A DNA stretch of 64,000 bases from Mammaliicoccus sciuri (GTDB lineage: Bacteria; Bacillota; Bacilli; Staphylococcales; Staphylococcaceae): assembly GCF_025561425.1 (NCBI RefSeq), contig NZ_CP094824.1, forward strand, positions 310,001 through 374,000, written 5' to 3'. The notes below the pieces were generated by a model. It made no database searches. It was not told the DNA's origin and was given only the letters and a program-made list of their open reading frames with translations. Numbering within the stretch: position 1 is the first letter of the stretch; the number at the start of each line of letters is the position of its first letter. Shown one piece after another: positions 1-9,452 of this stretch. Position numbers and translations under genes: made by a program.

Positions 1-624
1 ACAGTGAATGATTATAAAGTACCTAACAAGTTATTAGATAATGATGCAAATCTATTTCAACATGTGCCTTACTTAAAAGCTGAAAAAGCAACACATGGAT
101 ATAAAATTGAAGAGGTAGGAAAAGTTTTCACAACGCCAATGGGAGTTTATAGTAAAAAACATAAAGATTTGAAACACTTGCCAGATGGCGCAACAATTTA
201 TGTGTCTAACAACCCAGCTGAAGAAGGAAGGTTTTTATCATTCTTTGTTAATGAAGGATTGATTAAAATAGATCCAAAGGTGAAAATTGAAGATGCTAAA
301 TTTGATGATATTATAGAAAATAAAAAGAATTTGAACTTTAATAACAAACAAGGTGCAGAATTTTTACCTAAAACATATAACAGTGGTGAAGGCGATTTAG
401 TCATTATGAATTCAAACTATGCAATTGATAACGGATTGAATCCAGTGAAAGATTCGATAGCAATTGAAGATAAGTCATCACCATTTGCGAATATATTAGC
501 TGTAAAAGAAGGACATAAAAATGATAAGAAATTCCAAGAACTTCTGAAAGTTCTTCAGTCTAAAGAAATGAAGAAATATATTAAAGATGAATATGGCGAT
601 AATGTTATTCCATATGAAAAGTAA
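1..624 (+). CDS. MetQ/NlpA-type methionine-binding lipoprotein, 5' end outside window
   Basis: This is the C-terminal part of a substrate-binding lipoprotein of the NlpA/MetQ family, the extracellular receptor of a methionine ABC importer (MetNIQ). The frame is open from base 1, so the signal peptide, lipobox and first part are upstream of the window; the GTG at base 4 is internal. Family features visible are the N-L-F-Q-H-V-P-Y-L segment near the left edge, the P-M-G-V-Y-S segment, the A-I-D-N-G-L-N-P stretch and the C-terminal P-F-A-N-I-L-A-V / K-Y-I-K-D-E-Y pattern. A hairpin terminator follows directly, so it is probably the last gene of its operon. The family call is firm; the exact ligand is inferred from the family. 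Confidence 0.88.
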   Translation, partial: TVNDYKVPNKLLDNDANLFQHVPYLKAEKATHGYKIEEVGKVFTTPMGVYSKKHKDLKHLPDGATIYVSNNPAEEGRFLSFFVNEGLIKIDPKVKIEDAKFDDIIENKKNLNFNNKQGAEFLPKTYNSGEGDLVIMNSNYAIDNGLNPVKDSIAIEDKSSPFANILAVKEGHKNDKKFQELLKVLQSKEMKKYIKDEYGDNVIPYEK

Positions 625-634
625 TCATGCAATG

Positions 635-662
635 AACCCAGGCATATGTCTGGGTTTTAATT
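635..662 (+). terminator. Rho-independent terminator after the MetQ-type gene
   Basis: A stem ACCCAG (636-641) pairs with CTGGGT (650-655) and is followed by a T-rich run. It lies 11 bases after the stop codon. Confidence 0.75.
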
Positions 663-721
663 TTATATATTTGTGTATTTATTCACAATGAAATAATATT
701 ATAAATCTTTAAAATATATGT

Positions 722-735
722 TGTAAGCGTTTCCT
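722..735 (+). promoter_or_regulatory. possible cre (CcpA) site
   Basis: TGTAAGCGTTTCCT matches the catabolite-responsive element consensus at 12 of 14 positions. It lies 90 bases before the sugar-acid permease start, where CcpA repression of a carbon-source transporter would make sense. Only the sequence match supports it. Confidence 0.45.
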
Positions 736-824
736 GTTTGTGCTATATTCAACTTATTAATAAATAGAGTCATCATATGACCACATGAATTAGAAGGGAA
801 ATTAATTAAGAAAGTTGGATATTT

Positions 825-2093
825 ATGAAAGAAAAAAGAACTAATATAAGATGGTTTTTTGCAATTGCATTCTTTATTATAGGGATTATCGCATATATGG
901 ATCGTTCAAACATCTCTATTATCGCTGGACCTATGATGGAAGATTTAAATATGAACAAAGCTCAATTCGGGCTATTAGCTTCATTCTTCTCACTTGGTTA
1001 TGCATTAATGCAAGTACCTTCAGGGATATTAGCTGAAAAGTTTGGTCCTAAGAAAATGTTAACAATCGCATTATTATGGTGGAGTGCTTTCACAATTCTT
1101 ACAGGTATTGTGAAAAATCATGGCTTACTATACTTAGTACGTTTCTTATTTGGTGTAGGTGAAGCGCCTATGTACCCATCAAATGCTGTATTTAATAGTT
1201 ACTGGTTTAATAAGAATGAAAAAGGTCGTGCATCTTCTGCTTTATTAGCAGGTTCATACTTCGGACCAGTAATCGCACCAATTGTTACAATCGCAATTAT
1301 GAATGCGTTTGGTTGGCAAGCAGTATTCTATATTTTCGGTTTAATCGGTATTGTAATTGCGATCTTATGGGTGATTATCGCTAAAGATTTACCAGAACAA
1401 CATAAAATGGTAAATGAAGCAGAAAAAAGATTTATTATGGAAACACGTGACGTTGTAGATACAGGTAAAAAAACTGCACCTTGGAATGTATTCTTCAAAC
1501 GTTTCAGTTTCTATGCAATTGCAGCACAATATTTCGTTGTACAATTTGTCATTACATTATTCTTAATTTGGTTACCAACATATATTCACGAAGAATATCA
1601 TGTAGAATTTAAACAAATGGGCTTTATCGCTGGTGCACCTTGGTTAGCAATGTTTATTTTGATTATGCTAGGTGGTACAATTTCAGATAAAATTTTATCT
1701 ACAGGTAAATCTAAATTTGTTGCACGTGGTGTAATCGCAATTTCTGGATTTGTTGTATTCTGTATATCACTATACTTTGCGTTAGCTACAGATAACTTAT
1801 ATATGAATATTTTCTGGTTATCTTTATGTCTTGGTGGTGTAGGTTTATCAATGGGTATGAGCTGGGCAACTGCTACAGACTTAGGACGTAACTTCTCTGG
1901 TACAGTTTCAGGTTGGATGAACTTATGGGGCAATATTGGTGCATTATTAAGTCCAATTTTAGCTGGTTTACTAGCAGATAAAATTGGTTGGACAATGACA
2001 CTACAATTAATGATGGTTCCAGTAGTATTCGCAATCATCATGTGGTTCTTTATTAAACCTGACAATCCTTTAGTAAAAGAAGAAAATGTATAA
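825..2093 (+). CDS. MFS transporter, anion:cation symporter (hexuronate/glucarate permease-like)
   Basis: The 422-residue protein has the hydrophobic pattern of a 12-helix MFS carrier and the hallmark of the anion:cation symporter branch, with Y-M-D-R-S-N near residue 25 at the end of helix 1, G-Y-A-L-M-Q-V-P-S-G in helix 2 and R-F-L-F-G-V-G-E-A-P in helix 4. Relatives import hexuronates, glucarate or galactarate by proton symport. It stands alone between two terminators with a possible cre site upstream, and no catabolic genes are next to it, so the substrate cannot be fixed. The ATG at 825 has only a weak ribosome-binding site; no better start is visible. Confidence 0.85.
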   Translation: MKEKRTNIRWFFAIAFFIIGIIAYMDRSNISIIAGPMMEDLNMNKAQFGLLASFFSLGYALMQVPSGILAEKFGPKKMLTIALLWWSAFTILTGIVKNHGLLYLVRFLFGVGEAPMYPSNAVFNSYWFNKNEKGRASSALLAGSYFGPVIAPIVTIAIMNAFGWQAVFYIFGLIGIVIAILWVIIAKDLPEQHKMVNEAEKRFIMETRDVVDTGKKTAPWNVFFKRFSFYAIAAQYFVVQFVITLFLIWLPTYIHEEYHVEFKQMGFIAGAPWLAMFILIMLGGTISDKILSTGKSKFVARGVIAISGFVVFCISLYFALATDNLYMNIFWLSLCLGGVGLSMGMSWATATDLGRNFSGTVSGWMNLWGNIGALLSPILAGLLADKIGWTMTLQLMMVPVVFAIIMWFFIKPDNPLVKEENV

Positions 2094-2104
2094 TATTTTA
2101 AGGT

Positions 2105-2139
2105 TCTAAGGCACATTATGTGCTTTAGATTCTTTTTTT
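2105..2139 (+). terminator. Rho-independent terminator after MFS gene
   Basis: TCTAAGGCACA (2105-2115) pairs with TGTGCTTTAGA (2119-2129) with one G-T wobble, followed by a T run. Confidence 0.8.
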
Positions 2140-2150
2140 ATAACGAAAAG

Positions 2151-2167
2151 TTTAGGTTACCCTAATT
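2151..2167. promoter_or_regulatory. MntR/SirR-type operator upstream of mntH
   Basis: TTTAGGTTACCCTAATT closely resembles the TTTAGGTTAACCTAAA palindrome bound by the DtxR-family manganese regulator of staphylococci. It sits 57 bases before the mntH start codon, as expected for Mn-dependent repression. Confidence 0.65.
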
Positions 2168-2223
2168 AAAATGTTTACAAATTAAATGAATAGGTATATC
2201 CTCTTGATATAGAGGTGTTAGAC

Positions 2224-3542
2224 ATGGGCAAAAGTTTAGAAGAAATTAATAGTACGTCTCTTTTGATGTTGAAGCAAATGCTTTTAGAAAGTTCCTAATG
2301 TATTTAGGTCCTGGTTTGCTTGTAGCAGTCGGATATATGGATCCGGGTAACTGGATTACTTCTATGTCTGGTGGGGCTCAGTACGGTTATATATTATTAT
2401 TTGTGATTTTAATATCTAGTTTATCTGCTATGCTATTACAAAGTATGTGTGCAAGATTAGGTATAGCAAGTGGGATGGATTTAGCACAAGTTACGGAGCA
2501 TATGACTAATAAATCTTTAGGCGTATTTGCATGGATTTTAGCAGAATTAGCTATTATAGCAACTGATATTGCTGAAGTAATTGGTAGTGCGATTGCTTTA
2601 AATTTACTATTTAACATTCCATTAACTTTAGGGGTAACGATCACAGTATTAGATGTTTTACTTTTACTTTTAATTATTAAACTCGGATTTAGAAAAATAG
2701 AAGCAATTGTCGGTGTACTTATATTTACAGTTCTTATTATCTTTATGTTTGAAGTGTATCTTTCTTCACCGGATGCTGGCTCGTTAATGGCAGGATTTTT
2801 ACCAAGTTCTGAAATTGTTACGAATAAAGGCGCTTTATATATTGCGTTAGGTATTATTGGTGCAACGATTATGCCACATAACTTATATTTACATTCATCA
2901 ATCGTTCAGTCTAGAAATTATGAAAGAACAGATAAAGGTAAAAAAAGTGCAATTAAATATGCAACAATCGATTCTAATATTCAATTAGCAATTGCGTTTA
3001 TTATTAACTGTTTATTATTAGTATTAGGCGCAGCATTATTCTTTGGTAGTCATGAAGCTTTAGGAAGATTCTTTGATTTATATGATGCTTTAAGTCACTC
3101 TCATGTAGGCGGTGCAATAGGTGGCGCTGTTATGAGTACATTGTTTGCCATAGCATTATTAGCTTCTGGCCAAAATTCTACAATAACAGGTACATTATCA
3201 GGACAAATTGTTATGGAAGGTTTCTTGAAAATTAAACTTAAACCATGGGTACGTAGAATCATTACAAGAGTTATCGCAGTTATACCAGTATTTCTATGTT
3301 TATGGTTATATGGATCAAGCGATACAAAAATAGAAGATTTATTAATTTTCACACAAGTATTTTTAAGTTTAGGTTTACCATTTAGTATTATTCCATTAAT
3401 TATGGCAACAAGTAATCCAAACATCATGGGTAATCAATTCGTCAATAAAAGATGGGTTAATATAATATCTTGGATACTCGCAGTTGTTTTAAGTGTGCTG
3501 AATATCTATTTAATTGTAGAAACAATATCAGAATTTATGTAG
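2224..3542 (+). pseudogene. mntH: Mn(II)/H+ symporter of the Nramp family (mntH), frameshifted near the N-terminus
   Basis: This gene encodes a proton-coupled manganese importer of the cytoplasmic membrane. The start is ATG 2224, with AGAGGTG 7 bases upstream. The first 15 codons match the MntH N-terminus, then the frame runs into a stop at codon 25. Adding one T to the T4 run at 2261-2264 gives an unbroken 439-residue protein, the normal MntH length. The second frame is open from 2298 and keeps the Nramp motifs D-P-G-N in helix 1 and M-P-H-N-L-Y-L-H-S in helix 6. A restart at 2298 would begin just before the D-P-G-N helix and is unlikely to be efficient because it lacks its own ribosome-binding site. 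It is either a real frameshift or a homopolymer error. Confidence 0.88.
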
Positions 3543-3555
3543 ATAATAAAAAGCC

Positions 3556-3586
3556 AAGGCTGGGACATAATGTAATGTCTCAGCCT
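3556..3586 (+). terminator. terminator hairpin after mntH
   Basis: AGGCTGGGACAT pairs with ATGTCTCAGCCT across a 6-base loop, followed by GTTTT. It is the start of a longer intergenic repeat that runs into the convergent TetR gene. Confidence 0.8.
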
Positions 3587-3599
3587 GTTTTAGTATCTT

Positions 3600-3695
3600 G
3601 GCAGTAGATGACTGAATTGAAATGCGCTTGTATCAAGCTTTTTCAACTCTAGTCATCCTTGCCGGGGCGGGACTACGAAATCTTTTTTTACAAAT
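3600..3695. repeat. staphylococcal-type intergenic repeat running into a coding region
   Basis: This stretch holds an inverted repeat (TTGAAATGCGCTTG / CAAGCTTTTTCAA) and the GCCGGGGCGGGACTACGAAA motif. From general knowledge, that motif recurs between genes of staphylococci next to GGCTGGGACA hairpins. It covers the stop codon and last 11 or so codons of the convergent TetR gene. Confidence 0.5.
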
Positions 3696-4285
3696 CCCTT
3701 TTTCTCTGCGTCTATTAATAATTTGATGGGACCTGTCGAATTAAGTGTGATTAACCTTTGTGCCATTTCATCAGGTGGTGTGTCTAATGCTCTAATGACC
3801 CAACCTTGTATCATGCCTGCATATGCCGACGCAACGTATTCAGCGACAATATCTTTATCTAATATCATGTCATTTTGAACGCCTGTATCTTCAAAAAAGA
3901 TAATATATCTTTGATGAATATGATTTTTAAGTAAAATATAGAAATTAGGATAGTGTTTGAACATCGTTTGATAGAAATACGCGTTATGGGATATATGGCT
4001 AAAGATATTATTAGCGATATAGAATTGTGATTCGCTAATGCTATGATGTTTTAAATAAAATTTATAAGGCTCTCCGAATAGTAGTTGAAAGTAACTGGAT
4101 ATCGTATGAGATGTTAATACTTCAATTGATGGATAATGTCTATAAAATGTTGAACGATTGATGTCAGCTTCTTCACATAACTGTTTAACTGTTATGGATT
4201 GAATGCTCGTTGTATTTAAACATGTTAATAATGCATTCTGAATTTTGTTTCTGGATTGTTTTTGTTTCTTGTCCAAATTGTTCAC
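3653..4285 (-). CDS. TetR/AcrR family transcriptional regulator
   Basis: The 210-residue protein has an N-terminal TetR DNA-binding domain at about residues 10-60, with a helix-turn-helix containing I-T-V-K-Q-L-C and the signature S-T-F-Y-R-H-Y. The C-terminal ligand-binding half resembles the DhaS-like subgroup. It is divergent from the CoA-transferase gene at 4403, so it probably controls that gene and itself from the 117-base intergenic region. The last 11 residues (KKDFVVPPRQG) are encoded by the GC-rich intergenic repeat, which suggests the original C-terminus was replaced or extended. The effector is unknown. Confidence 0.87.
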   Translation of the reverse strand: MNNLDKKQKQSRNKIQNALLTCLNTTSIQSITVKQLCEEADINRSTFYRHYPSIEVLTSHTISSYFQLLFGEPYKFYLKHHSISESQFYIANNIFSHISHNAYFYQTMFKHYPNFYILLKNHIHQRYIIFFEDTGVQNDMILDKDIVAEYVASAYAGMIQGWVIRALDTPPDEMAQRLITLNSTGPIKLLIDAEKKGFVKKDFVVPPRQG

Positions 4286-4402
4286 CTTCTTATGAATGCA
4301 ACATAATTTGAAAATGTGTTGCTTTTCTCATTTTACACACATTGTTTTTTAAAGTCGAACATTTTTATAATAATAATATGAAAAATATTGGAGGAGAATA
4401 AA

Positions 4403-5900
4403 TTGAAACAAGATGCCGAAATGTTGAAAGAAACGTTGTTAAATAATAAACAAAATAGAGTAACTGACGACCAATTTGATTTAAATGCAGCTTTAGAAGA
4501 AATTCTTAATTCAGTTGGTTATACGACCGCAGATAGTGGTGGTAACGTTACATTCTATGGTAAAGATCCAGTGTTACCAAGTACATTACGAATTGCCGGT
4601 TTAGCAGGGTTAGGTTTGGCGGCTAAATCAGTTGCTTTAGCGCATTTATGGCAAGTCCGAGGCGGCAAAGGACAAGACATTCATGTCGATATTAGAAAAG
4701 CATTAAAAAGATTATCACCTTTTTACGAACGAAAATGGGAAACATTAAATGGATTTCCTGCAAAAGGTCAAGAAGATCCACATACACCATTTAGATTTAA
4801 TTTTTATGAAACGAAAGATAGTAGATGGGTAATGCCATTAAACCCTTATCCAAATGCTAAAGAACATGTATTGGATTTATTAGATTGTCGCGGAACGAAA
4901 GAAGCGGTACTAAAGCGATAAAACAGTGGAATGGTAAAGAACTAGAAGAAGCGGGTTCTAAAAAAGGTGTCGTGATGCCGCTCGTACGCTCTGTTGAAGA
5001 GTTTGTTGAAGAAGAACAGTTTAAATATATTGCAGAATCAGAACTCATTGAAATTAAGAAAATAGGAGAATCTGAACCGATACCATTCACTGAGAACCCA
5101 GAACAACCATTAAGTGGTATAAGAGCACTAGGAATGGGACATGTTATAGCAGGAGCAGGACTCGGTAGAGGTTTAACATTACACGGAGCAGACGTACTCA
5201 ATGTTTGGAGACCAACTGAGTTAGAAGTAGAAACTATGTATTTAACTTCTAATGTCGGAATGCGTTCAACTTATTTAGATATTACAAATCAACAGTCACA
5301 TAGAGATAAATTTGATGAATTATTAAGTGATGCAGATATATTCTTCATTAATAAAAGACATGGATTTATGGAAAAATATAATGTGACAGCTGAAGCTTTA
5401 GCAGAGAAGAAACCAGGTATCATACATGCGTCTGTTAATTTACATGGACATGCTGGACCATGGTCAGATAGAAATGAAATGGATTTGATCAGACGGCAGG
5501 AAGTGTCACAGGTGTCATGAGTTTAGAAGGAACAGATGAACAACCCGCATTGCCACCGATTGTTGTTGTAAATGATTATGTTATTTCATGGTTGTTAGAA
5601 CTCGGTACAATTAAAGCATTAGATAGACGAGCAGTAGAAGGCGGTAGTTATAGTGTATCTGTATCATTAAGTAAAGTGTCTGCGTATTTAATGTCTTTAG
5701 GTATAATTGATAAAGCATATGCACAAGAAGTAGCAAATAGTAATGAAGAACATCGTGCCGTAGCACCAGAACAATTTGAAGCAGAAACACCACTTGGAAC
5801 ATATGTAGGTGTGACAGATCAAGTAGAAATGAGTGAAACACCAGGACACTACGATACAGTCTTGATGGTCAGAGGCTCAGATAAACCAGCTTGGAAGTAG
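4403..5900 (+). pseudogene. CaiB/BaiF family CoA-transferase with two frameshifts
   Basis: Family III CoA-transferases move CoA between organic acids. The reading frame is split into three pieces. The start is TTG 4403, placed by GGAGGAG at 4390-4396. The first break is near 4909, where re-adding one A (GTACTA to GTAACTA) joins the frames within a K-E-A-V-T-K-A-I-K-Q-W segment. The second is in the T3 run at 5484-5486, where one more T restores F-D-Q-T-A-G-S-V-T-G-V-M-S, the conserved family region. With both bases the protein has 499 residues, which fits a CaiB-type enzyme with duplicated halves. The substrate is unknown. The upstream TetR gene is the probable regulator. Confidence 0.85.
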
Positions 5901-5932
5901 AAATTGGTGGAATTTAGTTTGATTGAGGTGTC

Positions 5933-6085
5933 GTTAAGGACAGAATTCTGAGAAATGTCTCTAAGAGGTGTTGTTAGGGACAGAATTCTGAGAAATGTCC
6001 GTAAGAGGTGCTGTTAGGGACAGAATTCCGAGAAATGTCCGTAAGAGTGGGTGTTAGGGACAGAATTCTGAGAAATGTCTCTAAT
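5933..6085. repeat. tandem array A: 40-bp hairpin units, about 4 copies
   Basis: The unit GTTAGGGACAGAATTC... repeats with an exact 40-base period from 5933, 5973, 6013 and 6053, the last copy being partial. Each copy has a short stem, AGGGACA pairing with TGTCCCT or TGTCCGT, around a GAATTCTGAGAAA loop. There is no coding sequence in it. Confidence 0.9.
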
Positions 6086-6144
6086 CGAGCGCCCACCTAA
6101 TTACCAGAATTCAGAATAATGGTAGTTAGCTCAACATAATCACA

Positions 6145-6202
6145 CAAAAAAATAAGCATATCACTTTTCTGAGTTTCTCAGATTAGTGATATGCTTATTC
6201 AT
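6145..6202 (-). terminator. strong terminator for the convergent monooxygenase gene
   Basis: AATAAGCATATCACT (6151-6165) pairs with AGTGATATGCTTATT (6185-6199), with an inner CTGAG/CTCAG stem. On the minus strand it is followed by a T run (the A run at 6145-6152). Confidence 0.85.
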
Positions 6203-6235
6203 TTATATATAGAGTTCTTCAGCTACAAATAGCTT

Positions 6236-6523
6236 CTATTCTTTGCTTGCACTTACTTTAATATCTGAAGGTCCGGCTAATAATGGTTTCACACTTTTAA
6301 TAAATTGTTGGAAGTGCTCGCTATTATTATGTGCTTCTATAGCTTCTTGGTTTTCCCAAATTTCATACATTAAATAAGTATTGTCTGACTCAGTTGATTT
6401 GAAATGTTCGTAACCGATGTTTCCTGTTTCTTGTCTTGATGATGCTACTAAATCTTTAATCAATGCTTCATATTGTTCAACTGCTTGTGCTTGAACTTCA
6501 AACTTCGCATTTATGATTAACAT
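6236..6523 (-). CDS. putative quinol monooxygenase / antibiotic biosynthesis monooxygenase domain protein
   Basis: This 95-residue protein is a single ABM (dimeric alpha-beta barrel) domain, as in YgiN-like quinol monooxygenases. Visible features are M-L-I-I-N-A-K-F at the N-terminus, R-Q-E-T-G-N-I-G-Y-E at about residues 35-44, and the Y-E-I-W-E-N-Q-E-A-I-E-A-H segment typical of the family. The length equals a standalone ABM domain. It is monocistronic, with its own strong terminator. The substrate is not evident. Confidence 0.85.
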   Translation of the reverse strand: MLIINAKFEVQAQAVEQYEALIKDLVASSRQETGNIGYEHFKSTESDNTYLMYEIWENQEAIEAHNNSEHFQQFIKSVKPLLAGPSDIKVSASKE

Positions 6524-6620
6524 AAGATAACCTCTTTCTCTCTATCAATTTGATTTCTATATTTGAATCATGACAGAAAGCGATAGAATTGTAAATTTTG
6601 AAATCTTGGAATTGAAAATT

Positions 6621-7998
6621 TTATTTGGTTCTTAATTTTGAGTGTCTTATTCCATACGTGAAGTACATGATAATTCCTAAAATAAACCATATAATAAATG
6701 CTATCCAAGTTGTTCGTGTTAAGTTTGTCATCAAGTATAAACAGATGATAAAGGATACGATTGGTAATACAGGATATAAAGGTACATTAAAGCCTTCTGA
6801 TGGTAATGTACGATTTCTTCTTAAGAACAGAACGCCTATTGAAACGGTACAAAATGCAAATAATGTACCGATATTAATTAATGAAGCGAGTTCTGATAAA
6901 GGTACAAGACCTGATACGATTCCCATAGATAATGTGAGAATGACAGTATTTTGTACGGGTGTTTGTTTTTGATTCGTTTTAGAGAAGACTTTTGGTAGTA
7001 AACCATCTCTACTCATCGCGAATATTAAACGCGTTCCACCATAAGACATGACAAAGATAACAGTTGTCATACCAACGATTGCACCAAGTGACAGGAATCC
7101 AGCAATCCAATTTTGATTAATGGATTGTAATGCATAAGCAACTGGCGCACCGACACCTTCTAAATTTTGATAAGGTACGACACCTGTGAGTACAGCTGAA
7201 ACAATAATGTATAAAATCGTACAAATCGTTAATGCACCAATAATCCGATTGGCATGTTCTTTTGAGGATTTTTAACTTCTTCAGCAGCAGATGATACTGC
7301 ATCAAATCCAATATACGCAAAAAACACCATTGAAGCACCTGTTAACACACCATTGAAACCAAATGGTAAGAACGGACTCCAATTATCAGGTTTAACGTAA
7401 AAAATACCTACTATTATAAAGAGTAGAACAACCATTATTTTAACAATAACCATAATATTATTGATGCGCGTAGATTCTTTTACGCCAATTATTAATAATG
7501 CGCCAATAATCAAAATGATAATAAATGCTGGTAAATCAAAATAATGACCACTAGATGGGTCATATGAACCAGATAAAGCTTTTACGACATGGATATTCAT
7601 ACCAGATAATAAGTTAACAACATATGAAGACCAGCCACTTGCGACTGCTGCTATTGCTAAGCCATATTCAAGTAATAATGCCCAACCTAATATCCAAGCA
7701 ATACCTTCACCAAAAACATAATAACTATATGTATAGTCACTACCAGCTTGTGGAATTTTTGATGAAAATTCAGAATAACATAAAGCTGCTAAACCACAGC
7801 CGATTGCAGCGATAATAAATGAAATCATAATTCCAGGTCCAGTTATTGTTGAAGAGATTTCACCAGGCAAGATGAAAATACCACTACCAACAACAGCTCC
7901 GACTCCAAGCATGGTTAAATCAAAAGCGCCGAGTGTTTTTTTAGTTTTTTATTTGATTGAGAAGAAAGGAGTTCTTTCTTCTTGAAAAATTGATTCAT
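6621..7998 (-). pseudogene. APC-family amino acid permease (YfnA/CAT-like) with two frameshifts
   Basis: The pieces together encode an amino acid/polyamine/organocation transporter with about 12 membrane helices. The start is ATG 7998, with GGAGGTG upstream on the minus strand. The first break is an A7 run (T7 at 7936-7942 on the plus strand): one more A joins an N-terminus reading K-K-L-K-K-T-L-G-A-F-D-L to the G-V-G-A-V-V-G-S-G-I-F core. The second is at 7245-7246, where one more G restores N-M-P-I-G-I-I-G-A-L. The repaired protein has 459 residues, normal for this family. The middle piece has no start codon of its own. Confidence 0.88.
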
Positions 7999-8220
7999 GT
8001 TGCACCTCCGGCAGACAATTATACAGAGATTTGTCTAAAAATTCTATATGTTTAAATAATTCAATTTGTGTAATTTTGTTTTAAAAAAGAATTATTATGT
8101 ATTTAATTTGAAAATTTAGTGAATTATAAATAAAATATGATAAAAGTTATAAAAAATTAAATTACGAACAGACTGTTTGACTCACTTCATAATCACGTTT
8201 AATATTTACAAGCGTAAAGT

Positions 8221-8232
8221 AAGTAATTACTT
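8221..8232. promoter_or_regulatory. palindrome before oxidoreductase gene, possible operator
   Basis: AAGTAATTACTT is a perfect 12-base palindrome 23 bases before the start of the NADP-dependent oxidoreductase and just before its ribosome-binding site. No regulator gene is adjacent, so the binding protein is unknown. Confidence 0.35.
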
Positions 8233-8255
8233 TTTATAAATGAGGAGGATAATCC

Positions 8256-9257
8256 ATGAAAAATGAACAAATTGTATTAGCTAAAAGAACTGAAGGTATC
8301 CCTCAAGATGATGTATTTCGTTATGAAGAAATAGAAGTGAAAGAACCAAATAATGAAGAAGTATTATTAAAATCAATATATGTTTCTGTAGATCCATACA
8401 TGAGAGGACGTATGAATGATACTAAAAGTTATACGCAGTCATATGAATTAGACAAACCATTTAACGGCCATATCGTTGCAGAAGTCATTCAATCAAATGC
8501 TTCTGACCTTAAAGAAGGCGATATTGTAACAGGTATTTTACCTTGGCAAAAATATATAACAATCAATGAAAAATATGTTACTAAAATTCCATCAACCGAA
8601 GTACCGTTATACCTATATTTAAGTGTACTCGGTATGCCTGGTATGACAGTTTATCAAGGACTCTTGAAAATTGGTAAACCTCAAGAAGGCGAAACAGTTG
8701 TTGTTTCAGCTGCGTCTGGTGCGGTTGGCTCTGTCGTAGGACAAATTGCTAAGTTGAAAGGCGCGCACGTAGTAGGTATTGCAGGCGGATCAGAGAAAGT
8801 AAATTACTTAACTGAAACACTAGGCTTTGACGAAGGTATAGATTATAAGAAAGATGACTTTGCTGAAGCATTAGAAAAGGCAGTGCCAAATGGTATTGAT
8901 GTATATTTTGAAAATGTTGGCGGTGCACTTTCAGACGAAGTGTTTAAACATTTAAATAAATTTGCACGTATACCAGTTTGTGGTGCAATTTCTTCATATA
9001 ATCTTAAAGGCGAAGATATTGGACCACGTATTCAACAAACATTGATTAAAAGCCAAGCATTGATGCAAGGATTCATAGTTGCACAATTTAATGAAGATGT
9101 TAAAGAAGCAAGTGAACAGTTAGCGCAATGGGTACAAGAAGGGAAAATTAAATCCGAAGTTACAATAGATGAAGGATTTGATCAAATCCCAAATGCATTC
9201 CGTAAGTTATTTACAGGCGATAATTTTGGTAAACAAGTTATAAAAGTAGCTGAATAA
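8256..9257 (+). CDS. NADP-dependent oxidoreductase, zinc-free MDR (leukotriene B4 dehydrogenase/CurA-like)
   Basis: The 333-residue protein belongs to the medium-chain dehydrogenase/reductase group that reduces enone double bonds with NADPH. It shows the family V-S-V-D-P-Y-M-R-G-R-M segment near residue 50, the G-M-P-G-M-T-V-Y-Q-G segment, the nucleotide-binding A-A-S-G-A-V-G-S-V-V-G-Q glycine motif near residue 155, and F-E-N-V-G-G near residue 228. Zinc ligands of alcohol dehydrogenases are absent, as expected. ATG 8256 has a GAGGAGG site 7 bases upstream, and a terminator follows. A role in detoxifying reactive carbonyls is plausible from the family. Confidence 0.88.
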   Translation: MKNEQIVLAKRTEGIPQDDVFRYEEIEVKEPNNEEVLLKSIYVSVDPYMRGRMNDTKSYTQSYELDKPFNGHIVAEVIQSNASDLKEGDIVTGILPWQKYITINEKYVTKIPSTEVPLYLYLSVLGMPGMTVYQGLLKIGKPQEGETVVVSAASGAVGSVVGQIAKLKGAHVVGIAGGSEKVNYLTETLGFDEGIDYKKDDFAEALEKAVPNGIDVYFENVGGALSDEVFKHLNKFARIPVCGAISSYNLKGEDIGPRIQQTLIKSQALMQGFIVAQFNEDVKEASEQLAQWVQEGKIKSEVTIDEGFDQIPNAFRKLFTGDNFGKQVIKVAE

Positions 9258-9265
9258 ATAAGGTT

Positions 9266-9306
9266 AAATCAGTTTAGGGTGAACATATCCTAAACTGATT
9301 TTTTTG
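9266..9306 (+). terminator. Rho-independent terminator
   Basis: AATCAGTTTAGG pairs with CCTAAACTGATT, followed by seven T residues. Confidence 0.9.
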
Positions 9307-9384
9307 TGCGCTCATTTAGACGAGTACAATCTGTCAAAAAATGACAAAAATATCCATTTATATATTCCTAAAATTTTGACTAGA

Positions 9385-9427
9385 TGGTATAATTTTGAAT
9401 TGATAATGATAACGATTATCATTATCA
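9385..9427 (+). promoter_or_regulatory. promoter with Fur box for the NEAT surface protein
   Basis: An extended -10 element TGGTATAAT (9385-9393) is followed by a near-perfect iron-regulator palindrome at 9401-9427 (TGATAATGATAA / TTATCATTATCA around a CGA centre). The Fur box would cover the transcription start, so transcription should be induced by iron starvation, as for isd genes. Confidence 0.9.
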
Positions 9428-9452
9428 ACTTTAAATTACGGGAGAGATGAAT

